In this document: one piece after another, positions 10,048-19,713 of the stretch
Layout: every line of letters starts with the position of its first letter
How positions within the stretch are numbered: position 1 is the first letter of the stretch
Assembly (NCBI GenBank): GCA_016800925.1
Contig: JABCPU010000452.1
Location: 1 to 52,168, forward strand
DNA from: Suillus spraguei
Taxonomy: Eukaryota > Basidiomycota > Agaricomycetes > Boletales > Suillaceae
DNA length: 52,168 nucleotides
Direction of reading: 5' to 3'
The notes under the pieces: model-generated
Told to the model about the DNA's origin: nothing
The model's input: the letters and a program-made list of their open reading frames with translations, nothing else
Databases searched by the model: none
Program-made: the position numbers and the translations under genes

Positions 10048-11520
10048 ATGTCCTTTCCCACTGCATACATCACCCCCGTCACCATCACCAACAATGACTC
10101 TGATTCTGATGCAGAAAACTACGGAACCCTTGCCACCAAAATCGACAACACTTCTTATATTGAAGCTGCCCTTCTATGTGAAGGACACGCCCTTGAGATT
10201 GAAAGAATCCTCACCGAAAGAGGTGCCTTCCCTGCTTTACTTCTCATCAACATCATTCATACAGTTGCCCTCATCAAAACTACCATCAATGAAACCACAG
10301 AAATCACGTATCGCCAGCACATCTTACATCTACAAAAACACATTCGTTCTTATGCTATGCTGTTGCTTCCCCGTTCTTTTAAGAGTGATGTTGAAGAAGC
10401 TATTCACATCATGGCCGAACGTCGAGCAGGTGTTGCTCGACCTCCCGCTCCGCAAAGAGATATGGACCCACTTCCAGTCCCTCCACCCTCTTCTTCGTGC
10501 ATTTATTCTAACATTGATGCCTTTGCTGGCTTATACACTGCAGTTCAAGAAATTGGACAGCTCACCAATGCACTCGTCGAAACTATCCAGCAATCGGTTG
10601 TGGAAACAAGAGCAGCCAGAAGTTTAGGTGAAGAAGCCATTGTTGATCTACAGCAAACTCAAGCGGACCTTGATTCCCTGTGAACTCCATCTCCTATTGA
10701 ACAACCAACTTCACCGCCCCCCATTATAGCCTCCCACAATCACCCCGCATGGCTATATGAGCCTTGAACAGAAGAGCAGTGTGCAGCTGCGAAAGCGTTA
10801 GGGATCCCTGTCACTGAATTGGTAACACTTGGCCCTCGACTTCGCGAACTCCATATCCACCCTCCAATGTCTATCCCGTCATTATTCAGTCCAATGGACC
10901 CTGTCTTGCCAGTCCTAGTAAAGGATTTCGGCATAACGTCCTCTTCCTCCTCTGATGAACTCCTTATGGTTGCCGAACGAGCAACTACCCCTGATCTCCC
11001 AATGTCGGCATACACCCTTACCACTAAACAGCAGGTGCAGCTCAGACGTGACAATGCTTTTGCTTTAAGTCATATGGCGCGACAGAAGGGAAAGAAACGC
11101 GCCAGATCCACTAGTCCCAAACCCATTATTTTGCCATTGCCATTACACATGTCTACCTCCAACACTGATGAAAATATGAAATGTCAATTCTGTAGCATCA
11201 TAGGACATCGGCAAAAGAATTGCCCCGAATACCAGTGTCAAATTTGTCTGCGACACGCCCCTACCCATCTATCTATCTACTGCTCTCAGCGTCTTGGAGA
11301 TCCCCCATTTACGCTTACTTGGAAGGACGATGGATTTTATGATGCACTTTGTAGGTGGGAGCAGTATCTTATTAATCGTCATCAAAGAAAGGCAGGTCAA
11401 CGAGCGAGGACTATAGCAGAAGAAGAAGCGGCTTATATGCTAGGGGGAAGTGCTGCTGATGAAGACATTGCTAACTATGATGACTATGATCCCGTCTATG
11501 ATGCCAATAGCAATATATGA
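10048..11520 (+). pseudogene. Extra third ORF of the Gypsy element, zinc-knuckle protein
   Basis: Between integrase and the 3' LTR one frame stays open for about 491 codons apart from two TGA codons (10681 and 10765). The first half is largely helical with no domain I recognise. The second half has a basic stretch (ARQKGKKRARS), a CCHC knuckle (CQFCSIIGHRQKNC, near 11181) and an adjacent cysteine/histidine motif (CQICLRHAPTHLSIYC), then an acidic C terminus. The position recalls env in other elements, but there is no signal peptide or membrane segment. A nucleic-acid-binding accessory protein is a reasonable inference. It stops 33 bases before the 3' LTR. Confidence 0.7.
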
Positions 11521-11553
11521 AAGTTGGTGACTTTCCATGTAATAAGGGGGTAA

Positions 11554-12029
11554 TGTTACAGTTGTACGTGCCCCTATTCATTCTCTCTTTGTTTCCTTTA
11601 CCTGTATATTACATAACATGACTCTGACTCATATGCTCAACACATCTGTACTATAGTTGCCTTCCTTCTTTGGATATGCACTTACATTCTCACGACTCTC
11701 TTGATCCGTGCGCACATATTGACCTATTTAAGCACGTTGTATTACGCTTGTATACTTTACTTTAATCTTACTGGGTTTTACCTGGAATATCCTTTGCTTA
11801 GGTCTCCAACCTAAGTTGTCTTGAATCGTCTCTAAGGCTAAGCACTCCTTAGCCTTAGTCTCTATTCTCGTAGAACCTCTTAGATCTATCTTTGAGGCTG
11901 AACCCTTGATCGTACTCGGAACGCGTTCCTTGTACTTTCACCTTGTCCTCTTTTGGACATTGTAGAACTTCCCAGCAGACCGTCCATGTCTTTTCACTGT
12001 CGCTGGTGACGCCACCCCAGTTCGTAACA
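11554..12029 (+). repeat. 3' LTR of Ty3/Gypsy element
   Basis: This 476-base LTR starts TGTTAC and ends GTAACA. A purine-rich aaggggg just before it (about 11544-11550) is the likely polypurine tract for plus-strand priming. It is followed by target duplication ATGTC (12030-12034). Confidence 0.95.
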
Positions 12030-12034
12030 ATGTC

Positions 12035-12683
12035 TGCTGCGTGTTAATCCTATCCCTTCCATTTCCGTAGCTATTCCTTAGTATAAAATTCCTAGGTACC
12101 TGTACTCATTCCTTGCTTCCCTCCTATAGTACACATGGTACTTAGGAATAGTCACCACTACTGTCACTACGAAATAAAGTCCTTTACCAAAGTTACTGTC
12201 TCCTTAAGAATTGCTTTACTGCTGCACGCACTACCACTCTTTACCAATTTTCCCATGCTTCACCGCTAGCGCTACCGCTTTCTCACGCTTCACCGCTACA
12301 CTACCGCCTGTTTTACTGCAGAAGTTCCTATGCTTACCACAGTTTTTACTGTTCACACTACTGCTTGCCTACCTCATTCCCATGCTTACCGCTAGTTTTA
12401 CCACAAGTTTCCCACAGACCAGAGGTCACTGCTAGCATCTCGCTACCTCCGACGGCATTCTCGCACCACAGGTTGGGCATTATCAAACTATACTAACTTA
12501 GCATTCCCTTTAGGGTCGAACGTTCTTGCCTTCGCAAGTGAAGCAGACTAGGTAGAGCGCAAGACTCGCATACTAGTTTAGGCCATGGTTCATCTACAGC
12601 CCAGGCTAGATTGTATCTTTACAGCAGTACACCTCACATCAGGGCATTCGTGCATCTGGAGATGCAATAGGGACACTGGGGTC
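12035..12683. other. Gene-free stretch with degenerate pyrimidine-rich repeat
   Basis: Bases 12210-12430 contain loosely repeated words such as atgcttacc, accgct and tgctt, giving open frames without domain content. The rest is unassigned. GGGTC at 12679-12683 is the left target duplication of the next LTR. Confidence 0.5.
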
Positions 12684-13091
12684 TGTTACAACCATGCAAA
12701 ACTGGGGCTACTAAGAAGTCTGGTCTTACATGGGGTTGTACTGGAGGGACAGAAAGTCGAAGGGGCTTGGCCTCAGCTTGTACACTGTGCCCCTTACCCG
12801 AGTACGTGCCCTTAATTTTGGATGAAGTCCAAGGGGGAGTTATAGTGGAGTCCGGATGAACTCTGTAGGACTTCCGGATGAGTGCCGGAACACGCCGGAA
12901 CTATTTCCGGATGGTAGGGAGTAATGGTAAGACTACTGGAACAAGTTCCAAGTAGAATGGATGAAGGATGGACTCCTGGACAAAGTCCAGGGCAGGATAG
13001 GAGCAAAGTCCTGGAGGGACAGATGATCCATAGGTGTCGGAGGATAGGATAGGATAGGTCCGGAGGACCAGAGGTCTGAAGGTCTGGAGCT

Positions 13092-13182
13092 CAGAAGAGC
13101 AGAAGAGCAGAAGAGCAGAAGAGCAGAAGAGCAGAAGAGCAGAAGAGCAGAAGAGCAGAAGAGCAGAAGAGCAGAAGAGCAG
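13092..13182. repeat. Ten-base tandem repeat (agagcagaag)
   Basis: About nine perfect units in tandem inside the solo LTR. Because ten is not a multiple of three, all frames read repeated peptides; the minus strand reads as serine/leucine-rich. This is not a gene. Confidence 0.9.
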
Positions 13183-13671
13183 ATGATCGGATGAGCATAG
13201 CTCTATGGATCTTAGGGAAGTGTTGACTACTAGAGGGGAGTAGGTCTGGATATGGTATAGAAATAGTATAGACTACTCCGGACAAGGCCCGGAATAGAAA
13301 CAGACAGGATAAGACTACCAAAGGTAGAGTTGGGGGTGAAACAGATGAGAGACAGGAAATGGACAAAGTCTGAAAAGGATATAGGACAAAGGATCAAGGC
13401 TCCAGCCTAGGGAATGATCCCATAGGTCTGAGTTGGAAGCTTACAAGGGCCGGAGCCCAAGTGTGAGAACGGAAACAGATTTATATAGACATGGTAACAA
13501 GATACAGAAGTCAAAGGAATATACAGAAGTAGGAAAGCAATGATCAGATTGAGGTCTGCAGGAGTTGTGCTACAAGTTTATATACTGTAGGTAGCATGCC
13601 GGAAGGCAAGTAAGGATAGTCCGAGGCTATATTTGAGGCATTGCAGAACACAAGGCTATGAACTCGGAAAT

Positions 13672-14147
13672 TGTTACGAACTGGGATGGCATCACCAGCG
13701 ACAGTGAGAAGACACAGGCAGTCTGCTGGGAAGTTCTACAATGTCCAGAGGAGGACAAGGTGAAAGTACAAGGAATGTGTTCCGAGTACTATCAAGGGTT
13801 CAATCTCAAAGACAAGTCTAAGAGATTCTACGAGAATAGAGACTAAGGCTAAGGAGTGCTTAGACTTAGAGACAATTCTAGATGACTTATGTTGGAGACC
13901 TAAGCAAAGGATATTCCAGGTAAAACCCAGTAAGATTAAAGTAAGGTATACAAGCATAATACAATGTGCTTAAATAAGTCAATATGTGCGCATGGACCAA
14001 GAGAGTCGTGAGAATGTAAGTGCGTATCCAAAGAAGGAAGGCAACTATAGTACAGATGCATTGAGCATATGAGTCAGAGTCACGTTATGTAATATACAGG
14101 TAAAGGAGACAAAGAGAAAATGAATAGGGGCACGTACGACTGTAACA
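13672..14147 (-). mobile_element. Solo LTR of the Gypsy family, minus orientation
   Basis: This is the reverse complement of the LTR at 11554-12029: 476 bases starting TGTTACGAACTGG and ending TGTAACA. Five-base duplications GAAAT lie at 13667-13671 and 14148-14152. It formed by recombination between two LTRs after insertion into the second-family LTR, so it is the younger of the two. Confidence 0.93.
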
Positions 14148-14944
14148 GAAATAAGACTTGTACGAAATATCTTATCAAGATGGATGTCAAGATAACCAAA
14201 AGCCAGAGGTGCAGAGATAACTGAAAGCCGGACACATGTATTAACCTAAAAGGAGTAATGCGCAGGTGTGCGGGAATAGTTTCGGATATGGACATGGATC
14301 GGATATGAACACAGATCAGATGGGTGGATCAGATCGGATGGATGGACTGAGTCAGATATGGATATGGATTAGATATGGATGGATATGGATTGGAGTGGAT
14401 AGGTGGATTGGATATGTGAGCTGGATTGGATGGGTGGACTAGGATGTATGGATTGGGTGTCCGGATGTCCATGGATTGGACCTGAATGTACGGTATATGA
14501 CAGGGTCCCTTAGTATAGATAGTACTGTCTTACATAGAGTACCAAAGGACATAAATGGATTTAAAAAAAAAGCTACAGGAAAGTAGTCATTGTAGAGTTC
14601 ATGATTAGTGATGTGCACGGCCTGGCTTCAGGCCGTGGGCCGGCCCAAGCCGAGCCTGATCAGGCCGAGCCGAGCCGGGCCCAAGTCAGGGCCTAACCAC
14701 GGCCCAGGGCCCGGCTTGACATGTTGAACAGCCTGAGTCGGCGGCTCAGGCCGCGGCTTTATGTCCCTCATCGATGTCGATTTTATAGACTTCCATGGAC
14801 TGCATCTGCACATCAGGTATGAATCTGTCTAAATTTGTCTGACTATTGCCGAATGTGCTTACAAATATTTGGGGCAACGTGCGCCACTGCTGTGGCTTCC
14901 AAACAGTAAGTGCGCATCAAACTACACTTACTGTGCTCTACTTC

Positions 14945-15440
14945 CAAGGCTTCCACTTCTCGGAACCTTCCTGCACTCTTTTGGACTTGTCTGAACCCAC
15001 CTGCATTCATTTATGCTTCCTTGTGCTTGTTTGGATCTGCCTGGATTTGTCTGCGCTTGCCTGCACTCGTTTGGATTTGCCTGGACTTGCCTGCATTCAT
15101 CTGCGCTTGCCTGCACTCTTTTGCACTTGCCTGCACTCGTTTGTACTTGCCTGCATTCGTTTGTACTTGCCTGCACTCGTTTGGACCTGCCTGGACTTGC
15201 ATGCATTTTCTGTGCTTGCCTATGCTCATTTTGACTCACATGGACTTGTCTGTATTCGTCTGAACTCGTCTGTATTCATCTGGACTCATCTGTATTTGTC
15301 TGGACTTGTCTGTGCTTGCCTACGCTCATTTGAATTCACATGGACTCGTCTGTATTCGTCTGCTTGCCTGCACTCATTTGAAGTTGTCTGGGCCCACCGC
15401 ACTCGTTTTCACTTGCCTGAGCTTATCTGCTTGTGTCTGC
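14945..15440 (+). repeat. Degenerate tandem repeat inside the hAT element
   Basis: About 15-30-base units with the core cttgcctgcactcgtttgga repeat across roughly 500 bases. The plus strand reads as LACTRLDLPGLACIHL-like peptide for about 250 codons, and the minus strand is also open for about 100 codons (ECRQVQT-like). Repeat expansion with a length that avoids stops explains this; I do not consider either strand a proven protein. Confidence 0.8.
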
Positions 15441-15489
15441 TCTCGCCTGTACCTCCACTCCTCTCATTCTGGCGCCTTCACGTGTCGTT

Positions 15490-15715
15490 CGCATATGTTC
15501 GAGCCACGTCGGGCTTCGCTGGCAAGGGACTATTTATTCATTATGGCAGCATCCGTCTCGAGCGAGCGAGCTTTCTCACAAGGAGGCATCACAATTAGCA
15601 AGTGGCGCAATCGGCTGAAAGTGGGACACACTGATTTTGGATGAGGAGGAGGATGACATATCAGAGTCTGATGTTGGTTCAGCGGATAGTCACTAAGTAC
15701 TGTAAGTCTGTATAG
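15490..15715 (+). pseudogene. hAT transposase C-terminal dimerisation region
   Basis: Translation shows LARDYLFIMAASVSSERAFS followed by GGITISKWRNRLK, the conserved core of the hAT C-terminal dimerisation domain. Then a frameshift near 15640 leads to an acidic tail (DEEEDDISESDVGSADSH) and a stop near 15695. The catalytic RNase H-like domain is absent, replaced by the tandem repeat. Confidence 0.85.
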
Positions 15716-15900
15716 TTACAAATATGCTTATATTACATTTTACATTTGAAAGCCGTCGTTGAGCCGAGCCGCGGCTTTGGCCCGGCTTGGGCTCACGGCT
15801 CGGCCTGAGGTTTTGCAAAGCCCAAGGCCCCCAAAGCCGAGCCTAAGCCGGGGCTTTCAGGCCGAGCCGGGCCCGCACATCACTATTCGTGATTACGCTA

Positions 15901-16257
15901 TCAACTATGACTAGTATTCTGTCGCTCACGGTTCTGAATCAAAGCTTTTTTTTTACCAGCGGTATCCCCCTTCGTTTTGACAGTCTGGATGAAGTTGATG
16001 ATATTTGTCGAGGGAATCCTGGGCCCTGTACCATAGAAGACGTCAGCCGAGCAAGAAGACAGGCCACCAGCACACAGGGAATAGAGCTTCATTGAGGCGC
16101 CCGGACGCGAGCAAAGAGTTGGTGTTATTCCACTGAGCAGTGATGATTCGCTATCGAGAGTAAGGTACAAAACTGGATGGTCCTCGCCTCCAAGAAGTCT
16201 CAGTCCAATATGCTCGTACTCGGTGATACCATTGTCATTTGATAAGAGTACGTACAA
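15901..16257 (-). CDS. Unrecognised 118-residue ORF
   Basis: Open minus-strand frame between the hAT element and the intact protease gene. It contains a segment GGEDHPVLYLTLDSE and a cysteine pair region (SLCAGGLSSCSADV), but I do not recognise the family. It may be an exon of a decayed gene: the word gctggtaaaaaaaa at its end could be a splice donor. No partner exon was found. Could equally be spurious. Confidence 0.2.
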   Translation of the reverse strand: MYVLLSNDNGITEYEHIGLRLLGGEDHPVLYLTLDSESSLLSGITPTLCSRPGASMKLYSLCAGGLSSCSADVFYGTGPRIPSTNIINFIQTVKTKGDTAGKKKALIQNRERQNTSHS

Positions 16258-16322
16258 CCTTCAAATTCGTATGCTGCTTTGCGTCTGCAAAACGGCCCTC
16301 CGTCTACTTTGGCAATTCCACA

Positions 16323-17797
16323 TTAGTAGTTGGTAGTGGCATAAGTGTAGCTGGTTGTGGAAAAACCAACGCGCCTGTTGGTGGTATCGAACACGGTGTA
16401 GAAGCGCTGCATGAATACATAGCCATTATAAAAGTCAAGCCCTGAGCCACTGGGCCTGCCAATGTCGCAAATGACGAGATATATGGAACCCTCCTGACCC
16501 CCAACCCGGGGGTTGAGAGAACGAGGCCAGATTTGGGCGTCAGCGGTGAGCCGGTAGGTTTTCTGTGCCAAATGGTGAACAAGGGGTGTAAGAGCTGACG
16601 GAATTGACGTACTCCACCAATATGGAACATCAAGTCATGTAGGTCACGGAACTGATCTTCGGAAATAGTGAGAAGTTGAGCCACAGGATCATATTGAGCG
16701 CCGGTTGCCAACTGGTACTTCATATAGGCATCTATGGAACGCTAATTAGACCATTGTTACTTGCTGCACTCCAGTAGATACACACCGGTGGCAATCAGGA
16801 TAAGGGTGGTGCCACAATCGACGGTACCAGCCGTGAGTCCTAAGATCTCCTCGGGGCCGTATGTGATGCTCTGATTGATACCCCAATAGTCCCGTGACGG
16901 CTCTCTATCGGTGATATCACTGAAACAAAACAATTACTATCAGTCTGGATGGATCTAGGTGCGGATGTAGCTTACGTGTATGCAATGCTACCCTCGTACA
17001 ATGTAGGGTCAGTTCCACCAAAGGTGATTTTTCCACTAGTGGCTGCCAGCGAACCGCCATAGGGCCGGAAAAAGATACCAAGAACCTCCCGAGAAATGGT
17101 ACCTTGGCCAAACAGGTTGTTAGTGACAGTCGGGATAAGCTCTGTCGGCATGTCTTGCAGGGTGTGGTGTGTCGTGGCTACAGGCCCGATTCCAAGGATA
17201 CCGTCACCACTGATGCCACGTACTTCAGAAGCAACAGCGATCGACTGCAGGGTGACGGTGAGCCCAGGACCGACAGTGACGTAGTCGAGCCACTCGATTC
17301 CTATGGATAATTGTAGATATTTTCAACTTATGATATCATTGTATATCACACCAGAGAAGGAGCCAGTGTCGTATCTCATCGTTATAGGCCTGCCAGTGCG
17401 GATGCTGTCGTCGGTTTGCACGTACACAGACTGATGAATCCATGTGTTCCCGCTACCGCTGTCGAGAATAAAGTTGTCTTCAGAAATAAATACATTAGCA
17501 ACCGCATGTTTTCTCAGTATTGAGCTTACAGGTTGTGGCGGGGTTGCCAATGCCAACTGATATGGTGTAACCAATATAATCGTTTACAACAGGAACGTTA
17601 ATCAAATGTAGTCCGGACATGCTGGAATCCCTATGGGCTTGCACACGAGCTCTATCGCGCGCCAAGAGGTGGTTAGTACCATTGGAAAAGTTTAGCCTAC
17701 TGGTAAGGGAGAGGGTGATAGGGGAATTGCCAGCTCTAACGGGCGATCCAGTGATTGAAAAAAATAGGAGAAGTGTTAACAATGCAGCGGGGAACAT
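16323..17797 (-). CDS. Secreted aspartic protease (A1, polyporopepsin-like), copy 2
   Basis: Six exons (17797-17530, 17477-17352, 17300-16976, 16919-16786, 16731-16613, 16562-16323) join in phase to 403 codons plus TAA; introns are 49-57 bases with GT-AG ends. Residues 1-20 (MFPAALLTLLLFFSITG) form a signal peptide, followed by a propeptide-like region. The first active site is D-S-G-S at Asp95, the second D-C-G-T at Asp274 where D-T/S-G is usual. Family landmarks include YWGINQSITYG, LTADAQIWP, and the C-terminal RFYTVFDTTNRRVGF. Such enzymes digest extracellular protein at acid pH. It is the only copy of three with an open frame, but the Cys beside the second catalytic Asp and its degenerate neighbours leave activity in doubt. 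Confidence 0.88.
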
Positions 17798-19500
17798 AGC
17801 GTACCGTAAAGTAATATCATACTCGGTGGCCTATTATATATGCGCGATGGCAATGCTGGGCACCTTAGTACTAGCCACGTATGAAACGTCACTCCCGAAA
17901 AAAGCGATGACAAGATAGTTGCAATTCAAATCATTGCGAGTACGAGGGTTCAGCTTCCTGACAAAAATGTGGAAAGAGACGGTTCGCTTTTGATACCAGG
18001 TGGTAAAAACTTACAATTCGCTTGCTTATTACCCATAGTTCAAACGGTCATTGACTTGGCTCACGTTCATTTCCGTATGGGGCGAGACAAGCTAGTAGGG
18101 ACAGATACTAGAAACACATTAGTCTATTGTAACGTGTCCGAGGAAGGTCGAGTACTCACTGATATGCTTATCTAGCTTGTATGGATCTGCTCCTAGTTAT
18201 AGTACGTCTCCGAGTCCCACATTAGTGGAGGAGGGTTCAGTCCGAAAGTAGAAACGCGAAAGGCAAAACGGACTTGTCACATGATCAGTTGGAGCTACCC
18301 ATCTTCACGTAGTTGGGCTCCAAATTGCCGTATCACTAGTACTGCTGCAACTTACCACATGGGGCCGCGCCGGACGAAAAAAAAAACTTGTGAGAAAGAT
18401 TACAATTGCAAGTTTCAAGTTCTTTTTTCGAAATAACAAATCGAAAAAATGTTGTCAATTTTCTGATTTCGAAGTCACTCGTTTACATTTAGCTGCATTG
18501 GGAATTGTATGACCGTAAACAAAGTCGTAGAGCCGACAAGATTATAACGAGCTTGGTTGTCACACTCACATTAATATTGTTCTCTTGGTGATAGCACAGG
18601 GAATGTTTGTGGTTTATTTACGCACATGGTTCATCGCATCGTACTACCCCCTTCCCTTAGCTTGTACCTTATCATTATCGCAATCCAGCTTTTCGAACTT
18701 GGAAATCGGAATCTTTTTGTGAAAATCAATTTTCATATTTTTGTCCAACGCGGACCTTCATACACCACACCAAAACATGCATTCAAACCTCATTTTCAAC
18801 AAGTACTGTTCTCATGCACAATGTATTTGAACTAGCCAACATGTCTCTTGTCGAACACATCAACTATGCTCCTTTTGATAGGCTAAATTTATAGAATGCA
18901 TCAGTGAATGCGTGACTCCTTGATATTGTGGCTATAGAAGGATATAGTTATGCTTCCACCGAACTAGTGCTGCCGCGTGGTCCGATCCAATCATGTATAC
19001 TACGAGAAATTTGATCTGCTCATACATGACCATAGACAAGCGCGAGGAGTTTGATATTGGTGCTTGTCTTGATCATTCTACTTGAAGATTCTCACTGTCG
19101 TTGCTTTGTTGGAAGATACATGCAGTGAAACGTCACAGCTACTTTCATATCGATACACCAGATCTGATTTTATTCCGTTCACCGCTTTTGTTTAGTTGTG
19201 GAGCCGTACAACCTGCACTAGGTACAATATGATATAGATCTCAGATGCGGTGGATGGTTAGTGGTGACAAATATTAACTGAGATGCCTGTGTGGATTTAG
19301 TGCTGCCAGCTATGCTGTACGTCTCCAAGTCCCACGTTAGTAGAAGAGGGAGTCGCTCAATTCGATAGTAAAATCCCGAAAGGTACAACGGGTTTGGACT
19401 CAAGGATCTTTCGTCGACACGAACAGTTCATGCATTCTCGCTTCGTTGCAATTCAACTCATGAATACATTTGAAAGGCTTGCATTCCCAGCATAAACTTT
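17798..19500. other. Protease upstream region and gene-free DNA with a dispersed repeat
   Basis: 17798-18080 is homologous to the upstream regions of copies 1 and 3. Two related segments with the core gagtcccacattagtgg/caagtcccacgttagtag occur near 18210 and 19330, with a third, inverted relative near 33745. No gene is recognisable; ORFs here are short and domain-free. Confidence 0.5.
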
Positions 19501-19503
19501 GCA

Positions 19504-19713
19504 TTGTATCCGAACCGTTTATTGTGGACAGCGAATTCAACACGGTTCCCCTTGCAACACGTGTACTATGCAACCACATTTAATGGTTGTGAAGGCTTGA
19601 CACTAGCACGGACCGTGTTCGACCTTCAAACGGATTCCTTTGTTCACATTCAAATACACACAGCTTTGTCAAGAGTGAGAACGCGGCTTACGTGTGACCG
19701 TTGTATTTGGTAG
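19504..19713 (+). pseudogene. Helitron/PIF1-type helicase C-terminal fragment
   Basis: Translation reads RFPLQHVYYATTFNGCEGLT, then LARTVFDL and HTALSRVRTR, the C-terminal helicase motifs V/VI region of PIF1-like helicases carried by Helitrons (compare the usual A-x-T-x-N-x-x-Q-G-L-T; here CEGLT). About 55 residues of match remain. It runs directly into the truncated protease copy 3, and its last residues come from that gene's antisense. No Helitron terminus was seen. Confidence 0.7.

Larger units (their letters stand above)
4755..12029 (+). mobile_element. Ty3/Gypsy chromovirus-type LTR retrotransposon
   Basis: This is a full-length but degenerate LTR retrotransposon of 7275 bases. LTRs at 4755-5202 and 11554-12029 start TGTTAC and end TAACA. 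A five-base target duplication ATGTC flanks it at 4750-4754 and 12030-12034. Order inside is gag, zinc knuckle, protease, reverse transcriptase, RNase H, integrase, chromodomain, then an extra ORF. Integrase after RNase H places it in Ty3/Gypsy, and the chromodomain in the chromoviruses. Multiple frameshifts and in-frame TGA codons make it non-autonomous. Three copies of its LTR family occur as solo or element LTRs elsewhere in the window, so the family has been active here repeatedly. Confidence 0.95.
12684..14502. mobile_element. Solo LTR of a second family, with a nested insertion
   Basis: The unit starts TGTTACAACC and ends GTATATGACA, flanked by a five-base duplication GGGTC (12679-12683 and 14503-14507). 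Parts match the LTR at 39697-40439, for example the segment around ggcctcag...cactgtgcccc and the shared end tatatgaca. Without the nested Gypsy LTR (13672-14147) it is about 1.34 kb. It contains a 10-base tandem array (13092-13182) and a degenerate ggatatgg-rich stretch (14280-14460), which may explain its greater length than the 743-base relative. No coding sequence is present. Confidence 0.75.
14606..15885 (+). mobile_element. hAT-derived DNA transposon, internally rearranged
   Basis: Terminal inverted repeats TAGTGATGTGC (14606-14616) and the reverse complement (15875-15885) are flanked by eight-base duplications TTCATGAT (14598-14605) and TTCGTGAT (15886-15893), one mismatch. Eight-base duplications are typical of hAT. 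Subterminal regions (14617-14760 and 15740-15880) are GC-rich with many gccgagcc-like words, probably transposase binding sites. Only the C-terminal piece of a transposase remains. At 1280 bases it is non-autonomous. Confidence 0.9.

Noticed and set aside
10048..11520. ORF3 as an env-like gene
   Set aside because: There is no signal peptide, no membrane segment and no furin-type site; zinc knuckles point to nucleic acid binding.
12480..12600. Possible tRNA gene (ggtagagcgcaagactcgcat resembles a D-arm region)
   Set aside because: No cloverleaf could be completed; no acceptor stem or T-arm at the right spacing.
13091..13366. Minus-strand ORF rich in Leu/Phe/Ser that looks like membrane repeats
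   Set aside because: It is the 10-base tandem array translated; there is no start context or conserved sequence.
14846..15598. 250-codon ORF as a novel repeat protein
   Set aside because: The open frame is explained by a tandem repeat; the opposite strand is open as well, and it ends in a hAT transposase fragment in another context. Kept as a repeat, not a gene.
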